NCBI RefSeq assembly: GCF_021596945.1
Contig: NZ_CP063779.1
Span: 1,463,592-1,527,591, forward strand
Length of the DNA stretch: 64,000 bases
Source: Mongoliitalea daihaiensis
Lineage (GTDB): Bacteria; Bacteroidota; Bacteroidia; Cytophagales; Cyclobacteriaceae
Direction: 5' to 3'
Positions 9,578 through 16,765 of this stretch are shown piece after piece; the stretch's first letter is position 1; each line of letters opens with the position of its first letter. Position numbers and translations under genes: made by a program. The notes beneath the pieces were generated by a model. It was not told the origin of the DNA, made no database searches, and saw only the letters and a program-made list of their open reading frames with translations.

Positions 9578-9608
9578 TTTGTTGCGTTTGAAATATAAAC
9601 TTAATTTG
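9578..9608 (+). promoter_or_regulatory. Bacteroidota-type promoter for batD-aroC-symporter
   Basis: TTTG at 9578-9581 is followed after exactly 19 bp by TTAATTTG (9601-9608), one mismatch from TAnnTTTG. This is the spacing expected for the -33/-7 elements of the primary sigma factor in Bacteroidota. The -7 box ends 25 bp before the batD start codon, leaving a short leader. Confidence 0.6.
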
Positions 9609-9633
9609 CAAACTCATAGGAGTCCAAGTATAT

Positions 9634-11079
9634 ATGCCTCAGTTATTCATTCGTTGTTTACTAATTGTTTGTAGTTTAATTGTTTCACTGACTGTTCAGG
9701 CGCAGGAGGTAGTCATTGAATTGGGTGCTGATGAAATTGCCTTGAATGAGACATTTAGTATCAAGGTTACGATCGCCAATGATCGAATCCGATCCTATGA
9801 TGAATTTCCCGATATCATGGGCTTTTCCAAACAAGGGCTTTCGCAGTCTTCTTCTATGAATGTAGTCAATGGACAAGTGAGTAGCACCAATAGTATTATC
9901 CAATATTATAAACCCACCCGAAAGGGAGAATTCACTCTTCCTAGATTTTCTGTAAAGATCAATGGAACGGACTATAGTGCCGATGGGAAAAAACTCAAAG
10001 TCATAGATCCACGTCCTGCGCAGAGACAATCCAATGTATTTGACTCTTTTGATAATTTATTTGGTGGAGGGACTCGTGAGGAACCAGAATTCATAGAGAT
10101 TGAAGATGATGCCTTTTTTGCTTCCACAGTTGATAAAACGGAAGTATTTGTGGGAGAAGGAGTCAATATCAGTTTAGCATTTTATATGTCGGAGACCAAT
10201 CAAGCACCTTTCCAATTTTATGAGCCGGGCAGACAATTGGATGAAATTTTAAAAAAATTAAAACCCACCAATGCATGGGAGGAAAATTTTAATATCACAA
10301 ACATTCAACCCGAAAGAGTTACTTTCAATGGTAAAAACTGGACTAAGTATAAAGTATACGAGGCTACTTTTTTTCCTTTCTCTCCGGGTGAAGTATCCAT
10401 TCCTTCCATAGCTTGGGAAATGATCAAATACAGAGTCGCAAAAAACCCGACTTTTTTTGGCAGTAATCGCTTAGAGGACTTTAAAACTTTCTATTCTTCA
10501 GCAAAAACTATTCAAGTGAAAGCACTTCCGCCACATCCTCTACGGGAAGAAGTAAGTGTAGGTGTGTTTCAGCTTCGGGAAAATATTTCCTCCTTGGAAG
10601 TGGGAACAGGGGAAGGATTTACTTATAATTTTTCTGTGACAGGGGAAGGTAATATTAATTCTGTATCTCCACCGAAGACCAAGCAAATTCATAAGTTAAA
10701 TACCTATGACCCGAATGTACGTCAGCAGATTAATAGGGGTATGAGTAAGGTGACAGGAATCAAAGAGTTTGGCTACTATTTGACAATCAATGAACCAGGT
10801 GAAGTTGCATTGTCCAATCATTTCGAGTGGATTTATTTCAATCCTGTCTTAGCAAAGTATGATACGCTGCGACCAAAAGCAGTAATTCAGGTGACAGGAG
10901 AGTCAAAAATCAATCAAGCTATTTCCAATCAACGTTTGGGGGGAATTTATGATTTAATCTCAATTGAGAGTAATAATCTTTTTTACGATCGATATAAGTA
11001 TTATTTTTCCATCTCGATCAATATTTTATTGCTCGCGTCGGTCATTTTGTTGGCCTTTTTGATAGTAAAGAAGAGATAA
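9634..11079 (+). CDS. batD: BatD family protein
   Basis: The 481-residue protein has a signal peptide (cleavage after TVQAQ near residue 24) and tandem Ig-like beta domains typical of the BatD/oxygen-tolerance family. A single C-terminal membrane helix (about 455-478) is followed by a short lysine-rich cytoplasmic end. BatD normally sits in a batABCDE cluster with VWA-domain proteins. Here it is alone, next to aroC, whose ATG shares a base with its TAA stop. The Bat proteins' biochemical role remains poorly defined. Confidence 0.85.
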   Translation: MPQLFIRCLLIVCSLIVSLTVQAQEVVIELGADEIALNETFSIKVTIANDRIRSYDEFPDIMGFSKQGLSQSSSMNVVNGQVSSTNSIIQYYKPTRKGEFTLPRFSVKINGTDYSADGKKLKVIDPRPAQRQSNVFDSFDNLFGGGTREEPEFIEIEDDAFFASTVDKTEVFVGEGVNISLAFYMSETNQAPFQFYEPGRQLDEILKKLKPTNAWEENFNITNIQPERVTFNGKNWTKYKVYEATFFPFSPGEVSIPSIAWEMIKYRVAKNPTFFGSNRLEDFKTFYSSAKTIQVKALPPHPLREEVSVGVFQLRENISSLEVGTGEGFTYNFSVTGEGNINSVSPPKTKQIHKLNTYDPNVRQQINRGMSKVTGIKEFGYYLTINEPGEVALSNHFEWIYFNPVLAKYDTLRPKAVIQVTGESKINQAISNQRLGGIYDLISIESNNLFYDRYKYYFSISINILLLASVILLAFLIVKKR

Positions 11080-12155
11080 TGGGGAATAGTTTCGGAAAAA
11101 TATTTAAGATAAGCACTTTTGGTGAATCGCATGGATTAGGACTTGGTGTAGTAATCGAAGGATGTCCTGCGGGGGTGGAAATTGACGAGGAGTTTATTGT
11201 CCGTGAAATGCAGCGAAGAAAGCCTGGCCAATCAAAAATCACCACACAGCGCAAGGAGGAAGATGAGTTTAAAATCCTTTCGGGTGTATTTGAAGGGAAA
11301 TCTACAGGAACACCTATCGGAATGGTCATCATGAATACTGACCAAAAGAGTAAAGATTATGGGCATATCGCTGATAAATTCAGACCTTCCCATGCGGATT
11401 TTACTTACTTTGAGAAATATGGTATTCGTGATTACAGGGGAGGCGGAAGAAGTAGTGCCCGTGAGACTGCTGCGCGTGTTGCAGCCGGTTCCATTGCGAA
11501 ACTGCTATTGAAGCACTTTGGAATAGGTATTCATGCCTACGTCAGTCAGGTAGGTGAGTTAGTTCTTGAGAAGTCGTACCTTGAAATGGATCTTGCTCAG
11601 GCGGAAGAAAATATTGTCAGATGCCCTGACCCAATGATGGCAGAGCAGATGATATCTCTGATTGATGAAGTTAGAAAAAGTAGGGATACCATTGGAGGGG
11701 TTGTGAGTTGTGTTGCAAAGGGAGTGCCTGCAGGCTTGGGTGAACCTGTCTTTGACCGATTGCATGCTGAGCTAGGAAAAGCAATGTTGAGCATCAATGC
11801 AGTGAAGGGATTTGAATATGGGAGTGGATTTGATGGAGTGAAAATGAGGGGGTCTGAACATAACGATGCTTTTTATCAAGACGGTGATCGGGTTCGGACT
11901 CGAACGAATCACTCCGGAGGAATTCAAGGTGGGATTTCCAATGGTGAAGATATTTATTTCAATGTAGCCTTTAAACCCGTTGCTACCATCATGATGGATC
12001 AGGAGTCTGTCAACGAAGGGGGGGAATCTGTCATGGTTTCAGGGAAAGGGAGACATGATCCTTGTGTAGTGCCCCGTGCAGTCCCCATAGTGGAAGCTAT
12101 GACAGCACTAGTATTAGCCGATTATCTGCTAATAAGCAGAACCAATAAACTCTAA
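11079..12155 (+). CDS. aroC: Chorismate synthase
   Basis: The enzyme converts 5-enolpyruvylshikimate-3-phosphate to chorismate, the last common step of aromatic amino acid and folate precursor synthesis, using reduced FMN. The 358-residue protein has the N-terminal [19 protein letters not shown] signature. The [18 protein letters not shown] signature follows, then [14 protein letters not shown]. It overlaps the batD stop by 1 bp and precedes the symporter by 16 bp, consistent with one operon. Confidence 0.97.
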   Translation: MGNSFGKIFKISTFGESHGLGLGVVIEGCPAGVEIDEEFIVREMQRRKPGQSKITTQRKEEDEFKILSGVFEGKSTGTPIGMVIMNTDQKSKDYGHIADKFRPSHADFTYFEKYGIRDYRGGGRSSARETAARVAAGSIAKLLLKHFGIGIHAYVSQVGELVLEKSYLEMDLAQAEENIVRCPDPMMAEQMISLIDEVRKSRDTIGGVVSCVAKGVPAGLGEPVFDRLHAELGKAMLSINAVKGFEYGSGFDGVKMRGSEHNDAFYQDGDRVRTRTNHSGGIQGGISNGEDIYFNVAFKPVATIMMDQESVNEGGESVMVSGKGRHDPCVVPRAVPIVEAMTALVLADYLLISRTNKL

Positions 12156-12171
12156 TTGAAAATCTGTTCGT

Positions 12172-13524
12172 ATGTTTAAGAAAATACCTTTACACACTCA
12201 AATTATTTTAGGATTGGTCCTAGGCTTAATTTTTGGCCTTGTCATTATATATACGGGGATTTCACCACAATTTACGGTAGATTTTATCAAGCCTGTCGGG
12301 ACAATTTTTATCAATTCCTTGAAAATGATTGCGGTACCATTGGTGCTTGCATCCTTGATTGTAGGGGTGGCAAATCTTGGGGATATTTCTAAATTATCCC
12401 GAATTGGAGGTAAAACTATTCTAGCGTATTTGATTACTACCGTGATAGCGATTACACTTGGGTTGTTATTGGTGAATATTTTTCAGCCAGGAGATCAATT
12501 ACCCCAAGAAACGAGGGATAATTTAATGGCTCAATTTGATTCTCAGGCTGGGTCTAAAGCGGACAAAGCAGCGGAAATTAGAAATGCAGGTCCTTTGCAA
12601 CCAATAGTAGATATTGTACCTGAAAATTTGATTGCAGCAGCAGCCGATAATGGAAGCATGTTACAAGTGGTATTTTTTGCGATCATTGCAGGAATCGCCT
12701 TGCTACAGATCCCTAAAGATAAAGCGAAGACCTTTACTGACTTCTTTGATGCCTTAAATGATGTGATCATTAAGATTGTGGAATATATCATGATGATCGC
12801 GCCTTATGGTGTATTTGCATTGATGGCTTCGCTCATTGTAGAAATAGCAGGAGATAATCCAGATTCGGCAGTAGAACTCTTACTCGCCCTATTAAAATAC
12901 ACAATCATTGTATTGAGTGGTCTGGCATTGATCATCTTTGTTGTCTACGGCACCTTGCTGAAGGCTTTCACAAGAATCAAATTCTTTGATTTTTTAAAAG
13001 CGATGAGACCTGCGATGTTGTTGGGTTTCTCTACTTCTTCAAGTTCTGCAACGCTTCCTGTGACCATGAAAATTGTGGAGGAAGAAGTGGGTGTTTCTGA
13101 GGAGGTGAGCAGCTTTGTCTTGCCATTGGGAGCGACGATTAATATGAATGGTACTAGTTTGTATCAAGCAGTTGCTGCTGTATTTATAGCCCAGGCCTTG
13201 GGAATGGACTTGACGATTTCCCAGCAGTTGACAATTGTCTTGACAGCAACCTTGGCAGCTATTGGTTCTGCAGGTGTACCGGGTGCAGGTTTGATTATGT
13301 TGATCATCGTGTTGGAAGCCATTGGTGTACCTGGTGCAGGGGTGGCGTTGATTATTGCTCCAGATAGAATATTGGATATGTTCCGTACGGTGGTGAATAT
13401 CACGGGGGATGCTACGGTCTGTGTGGCAGTAGCTTCTACAGAAGGAGAATTACCGGATGGCCTGATCAGAGCTTCCAATCCGTTTACGCCGAGTGCGGAG
13501 GAACTGAATGTAAAGGATGAGTAG
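12172..13524 (+). CDS. Dicarboxylate/amino acid:cation symporter (DAACS family)
   Basis: This 450-residue polytopic inner-membrane transporter carries the family signatures: the serine-rich re-entrant loop SSSSATLPVTMK, NMNGTSLYQA in helix 7, and the second re-entrant loop SAGVPGAGLIML. These place it with GltP/DctA-type proteins that import glutamate, aspartate or C4-dicarboxylates with Na+ or H+. Specificity cannot be fixed from sequence. An extended extracytoplasmic loop (about residues 105-150) is rich in acidic and polar residues. Confidence 0.92.
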   Translation: MFKKIPLHTQIILGLVLGLIFGLVIIYTGISPQFTVDFIKPVGTIFINSLKMIAVPLVLASLIVGVANLGDISKLSRIGGKTILAYLITTVIAITLGLLLVNIFQPGDQLPQETRDNLMAQFDSQAGSKADKAAEIRNAGPLQPIVDIVPENLIAAAADNGSMLQVVFFAIIAGIALLQIPKDKAKTFTDFFDALNDVIIKIVEYIMMIAPYGVFALMASLIVEIAGDNPDSAVELLLALLKYTIIVLSGLALIIFVVYGTLLKAFTRIKFFDFLKAMRPAMLLGFSTSSSSATLPVTMKIVEEEVGVSEEVSSFVLPLGATINMNGTSLYQAVAAVFIAQALGMDLTISQQLTIVLTATLAAIGSAGVPGAGLIMLIIVLEAIGVPGAGVALIIAPDRILDMFRTVVNITGDATVCVAVASTEGELPDGLIRASNPFTPSAEELNVKDE

Positions 13525-13599
13525 TGAACAGTGAGCAGTTGAGAGTGAATAGTTGAGAGTGAATAGTGAGCAGTTGACAGGGTGGAGCATTGAGAGATC
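13525..13599. repeat. Degenerate short-word repeat after the symporter
   Basis: About 60 bp consist of variants of GTGAACAGTGAGCAGTTGAGAG, repeated with small changes, directly after the stop codon of the symporter. Similar words recur near 34540, 34920 and 35010. It looks like a slippage-expanded intergenic element and encodes nothing recognisable. Confidence 0.6.
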
Positions 13600-13632
13600 A
13601 GACCTGGCAGGTTTTTGAAACCTGCCAGGTCT
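13600..13632. repeat. Perfect 15-bp palindrome (REP-like hairpin, possible terminator)
   Basis: A 15-nt arm (AGACCTGGCAGGTTT) at 13600-13614 is perfectly complementary to 13618-13632 with a 3-nt loop. TAGTATTTTT follows, so it may terminate the symporter transcript. The GC-rich CCTGGCAGG core and very short loop resemble dispersed palindromic elements common in Cytophagales intergenic DNA (recalled from general knowledge). Confidence 0.7.
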
Positions 13633-13690
13633 AGTATTTTTCGTGGATGGTCTTTATCACTACTGGCCCAATGGCCCCGATTCTCGGGAT

Positions 13691-14011
13691 AGTGTCTTGG
13701 AAAAAGTAAACGGTGAGTTTGCACTCATCATGACAGTCTACAACCTCAAAAGAACCATTAACATCCTCGGAATACCTGAGCTCTTACAACTAATCCAAAA
13801 CTGGAAACCCGACTACAAAAGGGTTTCTTTGGTCTTAAAATCAAGCCTTTTTGGTCTATTCAAGGCCCTATTGGCCTTTAAAACTTTAATCTATAAAACT
13901 AACGAATTAAACTTAAAATTGACTCAGGTTCAAGATTACCTCTCTACGAACCCCCTATACTCCTCAGAAATGCGGTTTTTTCAAAAAACTGAAAGTTTTT
14001 TCACAGCCTGA
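13691..14011 (+). pseudogene. IS1182-type transposase C-terminal remnant
   Basis: The frame reads EKVNGEFALIMTVYNLKRTI followed by NILGIPELLQLIQNWKP. This resembles the extreme C-terminus of IS1182/IS1380-like DDE transposases of Bacteroidota. No catalytic domain precedes it: the sequence upstream is a short unrelated leader after the 13600 palindrome. It is therefore a truncated relic, probably damaged before or when the neighbouring IS4-type element arrived. Confidence 0.6.
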
Positions 14012-14050
14012 CGTGATTCAGCTTGGAGACGGCGGGCCTGTCTGCCGCCA

Positions 14051-14066
14051 GGCCATAGCCGTCAGG
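14051..14066 (-). repeat. 16-nt inverted repeat flanking the IS4-type element (left copy)
   Basis: GGCCATAGCCGTCAGG here is the exact reverse complement of 15610-15625. The two copies lie on either side of the IS4-type transposase remnant, and the stop codon of the transposase frame falls within this copy. It could be a relic of the element's end or a dispersed intergenic repeat. Related CTGCCxGGCAGG words are seen around both. Confidence 0.6.
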
Positions 14067-15431
14067 TTAAGAGGTTAATTATATGTTCAAGAGCCAATTT
14101 TCCTTTCTTTTTTTCAAGATAAATTGCTTTTGGAGCATAATCGATCAATTTTTTAATCAAAAGTCGGAGCTGGTTTTGGTTTTTAACTGCTTTTATTAGA
14201 AAGTTTTGGATGTTTTGTATCAGTCTAAAGTATTTCCAAATACTGCATAGTATCTTATATTTACCATACATCTGCTCTTGTAAACAGTTGAATATCTTTA
14301 GATTAAGGATTACCCAAATTAGCTTTCCGTAAAGCTGACATTCAAACCTATGAATTTTTTTACTGTTAAACTCATTTATCGTAACCAAAGATTTCCAAGT
14401 CTTGAAAATGAGTTCTATTTGCCATCTCATAGCGTAAACTTTTCTTATTTCATTGGTTTTTAGTACCTCAGACGGAACATTGGTAACCATAATATTGAGT
14501 CTGGCCTTGATTTTAAACTTTTCAGAAACATTATGTCCTGTTGACCTTGCTTGTTTGGTTGTTTTTTTTAGTCTTTTTTGATAGGTTTCTTCATTGGCAA
14601 GTGAAAGAACCAAACGCGCAGGAACACGCTCCTTTTTACCTAAGTATACAGAGACTTCAATATAGTCAAGATGATTTTTTTTGAGTTTGTGAAGGTGATT
14701 TTTTAAGTCTACAGGTTCCTCTGAATCCAAATCAAGATAGCAATTCACCTGTGGCCCCAAACGGTTGATAAAATAGGCTCCCGCAGAATGGACCTTTGTC
14801 ATAAACTTCAGGGTAGAATATCCCAGATCTCTTAAAAAAAGATCTTTTCACATATATCATGAGTAAATTCCGCTGAGTCTGACTGATCGTTCAATACCCC
14901 AGAGGTCAGTCTCAGATCCATACTTTGACCGCTAATGAAATCGTATTCATATTGGATACTTATCATTGATGATGATTGGCTAAGGGCTCCGCCATATCCC
15001 TTATATTTTTCCGAAAAAGGGTCAGGGAGAGAAAACTTGGTTGAATCCTTGATCCTGATTCTTTTAAAATGGGATGTAAGGAGTTCTCTATTGCCCTGAT
15101 ATCTAATCTTTTGAAACAAAAGTATGTCAAGACATCTTTTTAAAAATGATACTGCTTGAGCTGTAAATCGATCGTGTAAGGATTGCTTTGTAATATTGAT
15201 ACCGAACTGCTCAAACAGAAAGGAGGCCATATCCAATAAGCTGAAAAATTTTCCCCGTTGATACGAAAACATCAAACTAAGCAGGAACCCGAAACCGTCA
15301 AGTTTAGACTTCCTGATACAGAAACGAGTTTCAGAGGCGATTGAGTTAATGGTTTTTGGATTAAAGAAACTATGAAATTTTTCCCTTAAAATCTGATCTT
15401 TTTCAAGTAAATTTCCTTGATTTTCTTCCCT
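14062..15431 (-). pseudogene. IS4-family transposase, frameshifted
   Basis: Two adjacent minus-strand frames make one DDE transposase. The first (15275 or earlier to 14832) has MFSYQRGKFFSLL and the first catalytic aspartate in RIKDSTKFSLP. The second (14802-14062) has the IS4 signature Y-2-R-3-E-6-K in YAMRWQIELIFKTWK. The missing second aspartate (RDLGYS) is encoded in the -1 frame across a run of seven T's (14834-14840 on the coding strand), so losing one T from an original T8 explains the break. The N-terminal frame stays open to 15431 without an ATG (KTINSIASETRFCIRKSKL), so the normal start is missing or non-ATG. Probably inactive. An assembly error in the homopolymer is possible. Confidence 0.85.
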
Positions 15432-15462
15432 TTACTGTAAAAATATTGTTATATTTATAGAA

Positions 15463-15501
15463 GAAAAAGGCGGATAACGACCAAGTTGAGCCGCCTTTTT
15501 C
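15463..15501. terminator. Hairpin beside the IS4-type element
   Basis: GAAAAAGGCGG (15463-15473) pairs perfectly with CCGCCTTTTTC (15491-15501) over a 17-nt loop. T or A tracts on both sides make it a potential bidirectional terminator. It lies just upstream of the transposase frame and could insulate it from outside transcription. Confidence 0.6.
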
Positions 15502-15768
15502 AAAATAACTAAAAACTTATACAAATATGAGCAAAAGGACGAAAGATCCCAAGGGGGATCTACGTTTTGTTTGTAAATCAGCTCAGACTTCTGATTTCAG
15601 GCCCATTAGCCTGACGGCTATGGCCGCCAGGCAGGCATTCGGAGACGTTCCCTTCGAGTCTACTACTAGCTTATTAAAGATACTAAACTTTCTATTTACT
15701 CTGAACCGCCCGCCTGTCTGCCGACAAAGGCAGGCTGTATCCAAGGTGATGTTGTGGCATCGTTTTTT
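15502..15768. other. Repeat-rich gap without a supported gene
   Basis: The stretch contains the right copy of the 16-nt inverted repeat and two CTGCC/GGCAG-type palindromic words (CGCCTGTCTGCC at about 15713 and GGCAGGCTG at about 15729). An open frame from 15527 crosses these repeats and shows no recognisable protein, so I do not call it a gene. Confidence 0.5.
15610..15625 (+). repeat. 16-nt inverted repeat flanking the IS4-type element (right copy)
   Basis: CCTGACGGCTATGGCC is the exact reverse complement of 14051-14066. Sequence beyond it (GCCAGGCAGGC) is also similar but not identical to the partner flank. Confidence 0.6.
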
Positions 15769-16053
15769 TCAAGTGGATAATGGATTTATTCTTAATTGAC
15801 CACCAACAGCTTTTAATACTTTCATTATTGTTTCAAATTGGGGCTTCGATCCTGTTGATAGGGCTTTATACAAACTTGGCCTACTCATCCCTGTTTCTTC
15901 CGCTATTTTGGACATCCCAATTGCTTTTGCGATGTGCCCAAGCGCAACAACTACATCATCATTATCCCCTTCCTCCAAAACAGAATTTAAATACTCAGCA
16001 ATCATTTCCTTACTGTCCAAATAGTCCGCTATATCAAATTTTGATGTTTCCAT
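15769..16053 (-). CDS. Antitoxin of a RelE/HigB-type addiction module
   Basis: This 94-residue protein matches the addiction-module antidote family that accompanies the RelE/ParE-like killer protein. The N-terminal FDIADYLDSKEMIAEYL contacts the toxin in the family. It is followed by an HTH with AKAIGMSKIAEETGMSRPSL and the end GQLRINPLST. The order toxin-then-antitoxin, with a 3-bp gap, is typical of HigBA-type pairs. The antitoxin looks intact although its toxin is interrupted. It may still autoregulate the operon. Confidence 0.88.
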   Translation of the reverse strand: METSKFDIADYLDSKEMIAEYLNSVLEEGDNDDVVVALGHIAKAIGMSKIAEETGMSRPSLYKALSTGSKPQFETIMKVLKAVGGQLRINPLST

Positions 16054-16056
16054 TTT

Positions 16057-16356
16057 TTACTTTTTTATCCTTTTCCAAATTTCCTTTGCTCTTTCGATGT
16101 CCTTTTGTTGAGTTGATTTTTCTCCACCTACTAGAAGAATAATGATTTTCCCTTCTCTTTCCTTTAAGTAGATTCTATATCCTTTAGCATAGTCTATCCT
16201 CAATTCATGAATCCCTTCACCTACGGGTTTACAGTCCCCGAAATGTTCATCAATTTCAAGTTTTTGGATCCTGAACAAAATTTTCGCTTTTGCTCTTAAA
16301 TCCTTCAATTTTCTCAACTATTTGTCAAATTCAGCAGTCTTTTCAATAAAGTACAT
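16057..16356 (-). pseudogene. RelE/ParE-family toxin with an in-frame amber codon
   Basis: The natural start appears to be ATG at 16356-16354. The frame then reads MYFIEKTAEFDK, a TAG at 16320-16318, and continues LRKLKDLRAKAKILFRIQKL to the end. The family almost always has tryptophan at this place (FDKWL), so TGG to TAG is the obvious lesion. The rest, including YRIYLKEREGKIIILLVGG and QQKDIERAKEIWK, is intact. A TTG right after the stop could start an 86-residue shortened protein, but it would lack the first beta strand. Most likely the toxin is silenced while its antitoxin is retained. Confidence 0.85.
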
Positions 16357-16765
16357 CTACCTATCTGTCTTCATTTGGATACGAAATTACATGTTTTTTC
16401 TAGATTTAAAAAGTTACTTCGAATATACTTGGGGTCTTTTAAAATGTGCCACAACGATTCTCTTCACGCCATTATGGCGCAAAGCATTCCAATTCGTAGT
16501 GATAGACGCCATAGTGGCGGCTATTTCCGAATTATCTAACTACCCACTCCCATTCTAATCATGTTCACAAGCTGCTTTAAACAAGTGAGGTGTAACAGCT
16601 TTGTTGGATAGCTTTTTAAATATATGGAATTCCTATCTGTTTTTTTCGTCTTTTCGATCTATTTTGGATTCCTGACAAGGGGAAAGCTTGATCTCGTGAT
16701 TTTTGGCTCCTCTCTATTATCCATTTAACTTAAACGCCCCATTTATTTCTATATCAGCATTTCTT
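16357..16765. other. Intergenic stretch with two spaced 13-nt palindromes
   Basis: No gene is supported. CGCCATTATGGCG (16467-16479) and CGCCATAGTGGCG (16507-16519) are near-identical palindromes whose starts are exactly 40 bp apart. They may be dispersed hairpin elements. The rest is AT-rich sequence between the toxin gene's upstream region and the end of the hybrid kinase gene. Confidence 0.5.

Noticed and set aside
13164-13724. 186-aa antisense frame over the symporter 3' end
   Set aside because: It includes the short-word repeat (STLSTAHYSLSTIHSQLL) and is antisense to conserved DAACS motifs.
14832-14842. Programmed -1 frameshifting in the IS4-type transposase
   Set aside because: The T7 run is not a canonical slippery heptamer in the zero frame, the start codon also appears missing, and IS4-family elements normally use a single frame. 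A decay event is simpler.
15527-15799. 90-aa open frame on the + strand
   Set aside because: It runs through GC-rich palindromic repeats and overlaps the end of the antitoxin gene. The translation has no recognisable feature.
16322-16558. 78-aa open frame on the + strand
   Set aside because: It overlaps the true toxin start on the other strand and spans the palindrome pair, with no protein-like features.
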